From: Mesodorylaimus sp. YZB2_4
Lineage: Eukaryota; Nematoda; Enoplea; Dorylaimida; Dorylaimidae
Reading direction: 5' to 3'
Length of the DNA: 64,000 nt
Assembly (NCBI GenBank): GCA_030248295.1
Contig: JASANH010001056.1
Coordinates: 1 to 64,000 of the forward strand
A program made the position numbers and the translations under genes. The notes beneath the pieces were generated by a model. That model had not been told where the DNA came from and made no database searches. It saw only the letters and a program-made list of their open reading frames with translations. Below, piece after piece: positions 54,770 through 64,000 of the stretch; position 1 is the first letter of the stretch; every line of letters starts with the position of its first letter.

Positions 54770-57700
54770 GTTTAACGAGAACGTTGGAATGCACCCTGCA
54801 AAGTTTGATGGTTACAACACTGGTATTGTCCTGCTGCTGGATTTTATTGCTGGGGAACGATTTTGCATGATATTGGTGGCCTTTATGCTTTAGGACATGA
54901 CTTGTCTATAATTGTGCTGTTTTGGAACTGGGTGTATCTGTAACTATGTATGTGCTGCATGTGATTTGAGAAGACAACGATCGCTTTCTTGCTCATAGAG
55001 TCATAGCGTACACACAGCTGACCTTGATATTGGGCGAACTAATCCTAAGATGCTAACAACAGAGGGAGTTGTTTAAAAACTTTAGCTGCCTGTGACCATG
55101 TGGTCAGAAATGGACGCAAATCAAAGTGACTGGCATCGAGTGGTGCAGGGTCCTATTATAAGATTGGGCCCGTGTCAAAAGATGAGGATACGTCTGTGAA
55201 AACGTGGCGGCATGCAACATGGTTTTAACCCTCAAAAACCTCAAAAAACTCCTCAAATTTCAAGGTGCTCCTCAAAACCCTGTTCTTGCAGTACGCGCTG
55301 CGCGAGAATTTTTTATTTGATCAACTAATCAGCCGATGAAATTAAGCATGATATGTTTCGCTGTTATTTTTCAGAAAAATTTCTTACCCTTCCCTGGTCA
55401 AACTGTTAGTAACATCAAGTAGCTTCTGTACGCTACCTGTGCTAAAAGATAGGTCTCGCGCTTCTACAAAACTACAGTACTTTACGTTACAAACGAAGTC
55501 TATATAGTTCTGGGAGGGTTTTTTCGGCGCCATTCGGGCACCGCTCGACGGATTTTGATGAAGTTTGACCCCAGCATGCGGAACATGGTACCCGAGAACC
55601 CTACGATGGGATTTCGCGATATTTTGATCGGTTCGGGAGATATCGATCAAAAACGACTTCTAAAGTGTGGACCCCGTACTATAGAATATGAGTCCATAAA
55701 TTTGACCAGACAAAGGGTTAAAGTGTCAATAAAAATTTCTGCTATGCTTATCAAAAAAACTTTCGCATAATTGCAACTTTTTTCGAAAAATGTTTCTGAA
55801 CTTTGCATAATTGCAACTTCATCTAATTGCCACTTTTTTTGGCGTCTGGAGCGGTTGCAATTATCCGAGGCCGACGGTATATTAGGTATATGCATAAGGA
55901 CGTTGGGTACCGTACCTACACTCTGCTCCATCGTGTGATATTTCGCTCGAGGAAGCAGAAGATATTGGCTCATTGCCGTTCGATGAGATAATACAGTAAG
56001 TTCAAAGGCTGACAACAGTAGCGATGAATAGGCAACGGCAACAACAGCTCAAATCGACAAAAAAAGCGGCGCTGATTTTGCTTAAGCCCAGGCCAACCTT
56101 GCTGGACGTGTATCGAAAGTGCATATGTACTCATCAATTTCAGCTAATTCATATTGATTGAAAATCGGCCTGAGAAACAGGTAAGAAACCTGGATGACTA
56201 AAGTGTGCTTTAGCGATGAAAATAGGTTCATAGGCAAAACACAGAAAAATGCAAAAAATCCTTCAAAAAAAGTGATCCTGACTTATCTCTGCTGATCGTC
56301 AGTTTGATGCGCTCTGGTGCTCACGCTTGTTTTTTGAGCATAATGATGAAATGGTTGGGGATGAGGGTATGGAGGTCAGTGAGAAAATGTACTGTATGTG
56401 TCAGTTTGTGAAGTATAGCAAAGTCATTTGTCAGCGTAAAAACCTCCTCGAAACATTCCAAACTCCCCCCTCAAACTCATCAAAACCTCAAAGCCTCAAA
56501 TTCTGGTCTTGCAAGGTGCTGGGAACCATGTGCATTAGGCGTGGACAGCTTATCTGCACCTATCAGTGCACTGGTTCAAAGAACTGTCCTAGGTTAGGGC
56601 GACACGTGGCCGAGTGACTGATTTGGTTTGAAGGAAGTGGGCGGTGACTGGTATCGAGTTCCTGGTCTGAACAATTGCACTCTGGGCAACATGAGTTCAG
56701 GACCATCAGAACCTCTGTCAGGATCGACACGTGCGGCCGCCCTCTAAATTGTGAGCCTAAACGGCCCTTGTGTGTGGTTGACTAATAAACGATAAACGAG
56801 GTGACGTGGACTACGTGGGTTCATTCATGTGGCTAAGGCCGTCCACTGGCTTGTCCCAGTTCGTCCTAGGATAGGCAAAGGATTTCAGGCAGATGAAAGG
56901 TGTATTACGCGATCGTAGAATGCAGACACACTGTACCTCACAAAACTGTGGTCAGATCAGTTGCTGATCGGAATGTTGGCGCACAACCAGGTAACACGAG
57001 CAGGTCCTGCACTCTTTGGAAGTGAGAATGCTGATAAACACACGGCTTGACAATAATGGGGCACGTAATAAACACGGATATAGGCAAGGTATTGGGGACC
57101 GCAGCCAGCAACGACAAGATGATGGAATCGCAACTGATCGTGAGGGTACAGGCATGTGATGCACAGAGACCTGGATTCAGTATCCCTTCTGCTGGGTTTT
57201 AATTACTGTGGAGCCATTTTGCACGTTATTGGTGGCCTTTATGCGGCAGGACATAACCAACGTTACTGTCTAAAATTGAGCTGTTTTGGAACTTCAAGTT
57301 TCGAGCTTTACTGCGACCCAAAGCACCGACAGCGCACTTACTGGGGCAGACACAGACCGGATTTTAAAAAATCATTCATTAAAAGTCATCGAAAGAACAG
57401 TCGAATTAAAATTATTGAGAGAAGGAGAAACAACATTCTGAGATAATGAATTTCATAAAGACATAGTCGAATGTTTGAAAGATTGCGTAAAAGGCACAGT
57501 AAGATGTTTCTTTAAAATCGAATGGTGACTGCCAGTAAGACGGGTGCTGTAGCATTGACCAGTATTTTGCTTGTAAACAAAATTGATATTTGGGTAGTCG
57601 TGATGGCAATGGCCATGGAACTGGGTGCATCATTATCAGTACTGTACAGTAGATAACCCTGCCCCGTACTGCATGTGATTTGAGAAGACAAACGATAACT

Positions 57701-58748
57701 CACCTGATCAGATGAAGTCCCAGAGGGAAACGACCAACCAGCAGACCAAAGAAGCGATGGCTGGACATCATTTGCGGAGCCATGAGGAAAGCGAGCGTGA
57801 ATCCACGAGACGCAATAGAGCAAAAAAGTGGAGGATAAATGCAGAAAGGGGGACACTGGCCCAAGGCGGAACTAGATGCAAAAAATGATAATGATTCGTG
57901 GGGCGGCAGAGGCTTTTCAGGCTCACGATTAGCTACAGCATGTAGTCGGCGTGGATGTCCTCGTTGACAAAACCACTGGTTCTGATTCAGGGAACTGATC
58001 GTTCGTCTATATGTTGTGAGTTTCGAAGGTATTCCACAGTCTTCATGAAGGACTAGCGCGCGACCCGAGAACAAGAATTATTCAAACGGGTGATACAGAA
58101 GAAGAAAGGATGCCACTGTAACCCGCACCTCTCCGTGCATGGTGCCTCCACCCTCATCCGCATGGCACGTGTGTTTCCAGCACGTGAAGTTACTTCCGCG
58201 TGTTCTGCCCGCCTGGCACAGGGTCAGATCTTGCCAGATCAAACCGGTATCTCTCCATGCTGGTTCTAGGCCGTCGGCCCACCTGACGCGGTGTGGTCTC
58301 CAAGTCCTCAGTTCACGTTGGTGATTCCGTCTAGTACGGCCGTGTCTGGCTACTAGGTTCGGCTCCCTCTCGCCCTTAATATACCCGCTCGTGTATTCGC
58401 GTACGATCGATCCGTCATGGAGGTGTCCGCTAGTCGGCATAGTAAACCCTGTACGTTGCTCTTGTCCGGCTAGTGGGACCGCGCAGTGAGTGATTCGTAC
58501 CTGCAGAGACCCGTGTAGGCTCCCCCACCCGTGCAGGGAGTGGACGTCACACCACGATGCCACGATCTCCTCGTAACAGAACAGATACTGGGTTATTGTT
58601 TTTTTTAAAAATTCGACCTCCTTCAACTTGTTTAATAACAAAGCAACGGTTGACTTTTCTGATAAATGGTAATATCATATCTATCCCCGTAACTACATCC
58701 TGTACAACATTGCTATGCTATCACGTTCTTTCGTCTAAAAAGTAAACT
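54770..58748. other. intergenic, diverged dispersed repeats
   Basis: 54790-54990 and 57180-57300 are related (both have ATTGGTGGCCTTTATGC and GAGCTGTTTTGGAACT-like stretches). GTGATTTGAGAAGACAA recurs at 54961 and 57674. CCTCAAAAC-type repeats occur at 55220-55280 and 56440-56510. These look like fragments of one old repeat. A GC-rich minus-strand frame at 58078-58641 is discussed among the rejected items. No gene was recognised. Confidence 0.45.
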
Positions 58749-61700
58749 TTATAAAATAGCCTTTTTATCAACGCCTTCCTTGATTTCACTGTCCTCTTCT
58801 TCTAAGATTGCTGGTTTCGGCTGACCTTCACCACGACCATCGATCTGCACAGAGGTCAGTCTGAACCCGTCAGACCATGACTCGCACGAGGTACTTACGG
58901 CATCCAGTTCGAATGAATCGAATATTCGGGGCATGACGAACATTCGGAAAAGCGCTATCAGGGTCAAGACAAATGGAAAGGCTAAAGCAGTCATCGGAAT
59001 CAGATTCACTGTCAGCAAAATACAAAAACAAAGAATTTGAATAAAAGTGAACAAATGCATTCGCCAAACGGATACCTGAAAATTAGAAAATATGTGATTT
59101 TGAACTCCATTAAAATTCAAATTTTGAATTCACTTGTCTGCAGAAAGGTGCATCAGGGAAATATTTTTGAGGCATAAATGCCAAAATGAGCCTGTCCACA
59201 AATTGTAGCCCCAATAAACCCATGACTCCCAAGTACATGAACAAACCAAACAGGACTGGAACTGGAATGATCTTCAGAACAACACCAGCAAAAGCGGCGG
59301 CACCTGAAACATATTTATCTGATTGGCTGATCCAGGAATACATTATTCATGAACCCTACCATGCAATATTCCGACCACGATGCACGTGACACGCTGTTCG
59401 ACGACGCGCTCAATTTTCGGCGCTGCACCAGGCGCCGTCCGTTTCATGATGGTCAGAGAACTAGCGTGCGACAAGGACTGCACAGCTGCCGGGCACATCC
59501 ACGGAAGACCGAACAGACTGCACCCGAATAGGAGACCACTGCAGACAATGAAGTCCCAATGGAAGCCGTGACCACGCTTCAGACCGCGGTCAGGTTTAGC
59601 CAAGAGCACTCTGGAATGAAGACAAATTGATTAGGTGCAAAGTTACCAGTTTAAATTGACTGACTCAATAATCTCCACTTCAGCAAAGACTAAAATTCCG
59701 ACCAAGAGAGCGGGCACGGCAGATGCCCAGATCGCCCACATTGGCAATCGATTGCTGGGGGAGCCGAGTGGGTGCACGAACCAACCTCGTTTCGTTGGAT
59801 CAGTCAGCGAAAATGTTTGCGGCGCGTTAAGATGCTAAAAATTGAAATTATGAAAATTGACACGAAGAAGATACGGAAGAACTTACTGGGACATAAGTAT
59901 GACTAAACACCAGCGAGTACAGAGCGATCACGACAACCACCGAGATAGGGACACCGAAATCGCTGATCGTTTTTCGAATCTAAATCAGAAGTATCGATTG
60001 ATCAATCAGAAATCGATGACAGCTCTCAAAAGTAGCTCACCGTTCTTCCAAAGTAGGCGCTAATACGAAGTTGTTTTAGTGAATATGTCATTGCAAATGT
60101 GAGCAACACCAGCAGAAGGGAAAGGAGAGCAGTGTTTGGTTGATTGTCTAAACGATTCGTTTCAAAATCGATGTTCGTAGCGTTGGTGTACAGTTGCTTG
60201 GTATATGAAGTACCTGAAAAATGATAACTGAGCCACTTGGTTTCAGAAAACTGATATGGGCGAGCAAGTACCAGCATGTGTTACATTGTCACCCAGGCTT
60301 GAATTGCTGAAGCCATCGAAACAATAACTGGTCAGACCGCCCACTGGATGTTTCATAAATGACTAAAATACATTTTGCTAGTGATGCTCTTGGCTCTTTC
60401 AAAGCGCAAAGAATAACAAATTGCTACTGTACGTTTACAAATTCACACTTTTTGGCAACTTACGATTTTAAATTTCCCGCGGGCATCGCTAAAGCACTCT
60501 ATAGCACGGTAACTTCACCTCATTGTCCTGCGCGAAAACAAAGGGACGAAACGCGAACGCACAGCAAAGACAGCAGTATTTATGCTTGCTATTAGCAGAA
60601 ACAGTCAAGATTGCTGTGGGGTGCTTTTTTTAAATTGTTGGAAACAAAATGGTTTTTTAGCAAGTATTTGTACTCTCTAAGGCATGCCCCTTCGTGTGTC
60701 GTCCTAAATTGGGCTTGACACTGTTTTCACTAATCATCTAGAACATGCCCCAATTGGTTGGCCATAGCACTAAATGATGCTGAACAGGACTTTTAATGCC
60801 TGAAGATTTTAAGGCCCATCTTAACTGATTGTGACAGTAGCCCCAGAAGTCTTACCCTGTATAAAAACTTGAACGCCTCCCAAATGAAAATAAAGGCTAT
60901 CAGTCCTGTGAAAATATCTTCTGTAAATCGAGTTAAATATCGGACAACGAATGAGCCCTCGACCAATGTGGTTATCAGTGTGAAAACCACAGTCCAAAGT
61001 CCAGTCCAAAATCGTACGGCTAAGAAATCAATAGCTTGACTTTTACAAAACTGAAATACAATTAAAGTACAGCGAGGAAATTAAGTTTCGAAGGCAGGTC
61101 TTACTGTAAATAAGCTCGCTTCAAAGACCAGGAATGGACCAACTGCTGCTTGAATACATAATGGCTGACAGGCAATCAATCCCCAAATCACACCACACAC
61201 ACCGTGAGCCAAGAGAATCTCAGTTACGCCCATATAACCCTCCGTTTTATCACCTGAAATACCATAAGATCACAAAACTATGAAAATAGGACTGATAAAG
61301 CTACAGAAGCAAGCACGGATTTTCTGGTGTTTCAATGGGAAACTTAAAAGCGCAAACATAATTCCTATAAGTACAATACGCGAGCGAGCCCCCAGTTGTG
61401 CAGCACTTACCCATTACTTCACCAAAAGCCACTGCTGAAGCAAAATTAGCGCAGAACATGAACAAAGCTGAAGTGACGCATTGAAAATGAAGAGCGTCCT
61501 TGAAATCGCGAAAATAATAAGGTATTCGATATTTTATGTCGTCAATAACTCCACCAAATGGACGTCCGGTTCGTCTTAAGGAATCTTTAACGTGATCTAC
61601 TCGACCTCGGCGTTGAAGCACCTGCGTCTCCACTTCCATCTGTTTCACCTCCTTCCTTGGTGGAGCGATAGCGCTTGGTCGATCCGTCCCACCAACAACA

Positions 61701-62361
61701 TCTAGGCGTAGAAATATTCTTAGATCGTTTAAGATAAACAGATGAAATTTATTGACAGCTACAACATTTGAGCTATTCGGTTTTGTGAGAAGGACATGCG
61801 CTGCGTACCGAGATAGCCAAGCTCGAAATCCTAATCTAGGGGTGTAGTTCAAATTCGCTGAACTTTTCTACCAAAATTCTTTGCGACATGTTTTTTGAGG
61901 GTGCATATAAAACGCGGACATCGCTCGGATTTTCAAAAATGCAAAGCTATTCAAAATAAGTACGAACCTTTTTCAGTTTTTCCTTCCACTGCTGCTTTCG
62001 CTTTTTTCCGTTGTTTCAAAGCTTTTCGAACATCGTCCACAGTCAGCAGAGCCCGACTGTCGATCTCTCCTGGCGGAACGATGACGCTTAGATCGAGGAA
62101 GTCATCGATGCCGGCAATCAGGTGTTCACGACGGCTGGCGGTCATGGCCACTTGGTTGAAGGCTTTGTTGGACATAAGCGTGGCTACAGTTCGACCGATT
62201 TCGTGGTAGTCCACGTCGGGTATCACGGGCCCAACGATTATGAAAATAAAGCGGACTGGTAACAAAGTACTCGTTGTCAATTCGTCAAATTTTTTCGGCT
62301 CGTTCAGACGAATCATAATGATTCGCGCGTCTGACATTGTCGCTATGATTCCCGTGTAAAC
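58749..62361 (-). CDS. SLC4 anion exchanger (AE type), conserved part
   Basis: Twelve minus-strand exons: 62361-61968, 61701-61411, 61253-61105, 61050-60856, 60362-60293, 60213-60041, 59979-59887, 59831-59665, 59610-59360, 59303-59134, 59075-58899, 58844-58749. They give 741 aa with consistent phases. LLPVRFIFIIVGP, YHEIGRTVATLM and TGRPFGG close the cytoplasmic domain. The membrane domain follows AE proteins closely (EGSFVVRYLTRFTEDIF, NTALLSLLLVL, SDFGVPIS, GWFVHPLG, SLFGLPWM, APGAAPKI, VLFGLFMYLGVMGL, VWRMHLFTFIQ). Glu is kept at the AE1 E681 position (FAEVEI), but Gln replaces AE1 Arg730 (AVQSLSH). The loop with FSNSS and NAT is the glycosylated one. It is expected to exchange Cl- for HCO3- at the plasma membrane. 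The true start lies further upstream. Confidence 0.93.
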
Positions 62362-62983
62362 CTAAAATTTACCTTATCTGTGCCTGATCTGTATCGGGCA
62401 TCGGATATTTCTATGTCTGGTCCCTTCGTGGCCACTTTGCCCCCTCGAACAGGTCCTCCAGTATCATGGAGTACTGTGCGCTCTAGCATTTATTAGCCAA
62501 AACGCATTTATTATCGCATTGCATTTTCAGAATGTGATAGGTCTTGGTCCGTATTATTGAAGAATACATGACCAGTGGAGCCCCCCACGTCGAAAGAGCC
62601 AGGTCGAATCTTAGCTTGGTCGATAGCTGAAGCATCATCCTGACGTGGATGCTCCCGGCTGCGACTCGATTACTAGGCCAGTCTCTACAAAAATTTTTCG
62701 CTGCCGAGTTGTTGACACCTGGCGTATTTTAAACTTGTCTTAGAACCTACTTGCCCCTTCTCCCCAACATGTTTTCTTCGTGAGAGTAATCAAAAATTTC
62801 TTCCCCTAGGAACACAGTAGAGAAATTACGGTTTGTGTTCTCCGAGGTTCAGCCCGCCAACTCATTTCCAGGCGAGCAAGTATAATAGCTATGACGTGCC
62901 TTGTCACCTTAGGGGCTGAGATATCGGGAGGACCTGTCATCTACAGAACAATCATGTTTGCTAATTTCAGACACTTCTCGTGA

Positions 62984-63693
62984 TCAGTCCGTCTCGGCGC
63001 CATCATCTTGCTCCAATGTCACTTTGATCCAGACATCCTCGTGGGATGGACTTACGTGCGTGCTCTCGGTCAATCCTGGAATGGTGTCGGCGATGTCACT
63101 TTTTGGCGCCTCTTCGTCCTTCGCTCCGCCAGTGAATGCATCGATGCCCATAGCCGTGGATAAGCGGCGAAGGAATGGTTTGCTGGTCTTCCTTCCAACG
63201 GATCCAGCTGCGGGTTGCGCTTGAGCTAGTCTTTGCCTCAGTCGTGCAATATCTTCCGCTGGTGTCGGTTGGACGATGTCGCCCACTGTTCGTCGTCGCC
63301 CACTTTCCTCCGTCTCGTCACCTTCTTCAATCGATGCTTCCATGATGGGTGCTGGTTGCGGTCCAGTCCCGGTCGCTTTTCGACCAGCTGACCACGTGGG
63401 GCGTGCTGATTTTGTTTCGGCCCCTTCATCACCACTCGAATCGGTCGGTGTCGGCTGCACAACTGAGGTTCGCCTTGACGGTTCGTTGTCTTCACTCAGG
63501 GCGCTCATCGAAGCCACACTGCCGTGGCCATCGCCTTTGTATCCAAAGCTGGTGCTGCAATTAAGGCGAACCCCACGGTTTTTTTTTCAGGCAGCACTTA
63601 TAGATAACACTTACGTGGATTGGCCACCAGTTGACCGCTTGCTCAAGTGGCGGGCGAATTCTTTCCTAAGTGTCGCATATTTCACATATTGGA
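62984..63693 (-). CDS. probable 5' exons of the SLC4 gene, or 3' end of a separate gene (partial)
   Basis: Two spliced coding blocks: 63693-63615 (YVKYATLRKEFARHLSKRS) joins in phase across a 60-nt intron to 63554-62984. The second is Ser/Pro/Glu-rich and ends HEDVWIKVTLEQDDGAETD-stop. The HEDVWIKVTL stretch resembles the HEVFVELDEL strand that opens SLC4 cytoplasmic domains. If so, the exon would end at the GTGACA donor after WIK. The alternative is that the ETD-stop is real and this is the C-terminal tail of another gene. The conserved ARWIKFEE block of SLC4 N-termini was not found in the 620 bp before 62361. The 5' end may lie beyond the window. Confidence 0.55.
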
Positions 63694-63740
63694 CTGCGGC
63701 GCCCAGTCATATCATCATGCTTATCGTTGGTGGTGTGCAC

Positions 63741-63805
63741 TGATAACTGGTACTGTGGTTAGAACTGGGAACCTGCGGAGTGCAGGTTCGATTCCCGCTC
63801 ATGGT
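63741..63805 (+). repeat. tRNA-like SINE head or tRNA pseudogene
   Basis: GGTTCGATTCC at 63785-63795 is a perfect box B, followed by CGCTCATGG. The upstream GGTTAGAACTGGGAACCTGC is only a weak box A context, and no full cloverleaf with a 7-bp acceptor stem can be drawn. Confidence 0.45.
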
Positions 63806-64000
63806 TTTTGTTCTTTTTCTAAGTATTACTTCGATCCTGCTATTCTGAACAAACTTTCTGGGATCGGGGGGTGGGGGGCTCGGGTGATCTAATGGCCATG
63901 TTCTAAATCCTGGGTGTTTGAGTTTTCACGCCCCTGTATCGACCCTTCGCCTAATATTCGCATACCGTAGCCGCTGTATGTGCAATGTACCAGCCACTTT
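63806..64000. other. window edge, nothing recognised
   Basis: No feature could be supported in the last 195 bases; the gene represented by 62984-63693 may continue beyond this edge. Confidence 0.4.

Noticed and set aside
58078-58641. GC-rich minus-strand frame of 187 codons with RPHRVRWADGLEP, reminiscent of the RT C-terminus of some LINE elements (RWADD).
   Set aside because: Only one short motif matches, no catalytic RT or endonuclease block is present, and the rest looks random. At most it is a decayed LINE 3' fragment.
62362-62480. Reading the 11-nt GTAAATTTTAG as a genuine ultrashort intron.
   Set aside because: No spliceosomal intron this short is established; an assembly gap, an indel or coincidence is more likely, so I list it only as something to check.

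Overview
This is eukaryotic DNA, most likely from a nematode. It holds multi-exon genes with short introns (about 50-100 nt where not enlarged by repeats), GT...TTTCAG/TTTTAG splice sites, and TTTCAG-like acceptors directly before several start codons, as expected for spliced-leader trans-splicing. One receptor resembles nematode Sra/Srab chemoreceptors. The TACTGTA/TACAGTA and TTTCCCGCC motifs common in nematode non-coding DNA are frequent. I cannot name the species. No bacterial, viral or CRISPR features were seen.

Layout. 0-5.3 kb: repeats (foldback element split by a hAT-like element; tRNA-derived SINE). 5.4-8.4 kb: ten-exon M14 carboxypeptidase (+). 8.4-19 kb: repeat-rich DNA with an orphan one-pass membrane protein (-), an intronless GPCR (-), and a second foldback element that hosts a further insertion containing a SINE. 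19.0-20.7 kb: mitochondrial-type RRM protein (-). 21.3-22.8 kb: MULE-derived zinc-finger protein without a transposase core (+). 22.9-25.2 kb: second copy of the hAT-like element with a perfect 8-bp duplication. 26.6-35.9 kb: CMIP orthologue in 13 exons (+). 37.4 kb: intronless SKP1 (-). 38.6-42.6 kb: ABHD4/5-type hydrolase (+) with a different hAT-like element in its last intron. 43.0-44.4 kb: Sra-like receptor (-). 44.4-49.3 kb: gene-poor. 49.3-50.0 kb: four-pass membrane protein (+). 52.4-54.8 kb: PARP16 (+). 54.8-58.7 kb: repeats. 58.7-62.4 kb, probably to 63.7 kb: SLC4 anion exchanger (-), N-terminus unresolved.

The genes are unrelated housekeeping and receptor genes on both strands, with no operon or defence island. 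The most informative content is the layered transposon record, with paralogous empty sites that prove two insertions, plus a few gene-level oddities: an anion exchanger with Gln where AE1 has its anion-site Arg, a frame-neutral 54-nt intron, and an 11-nt intron-like string. Exon boundaries were derived by hand from splice signals, phase and family resemblance. Family calls come from recognising conserved motifs, not from a database search.
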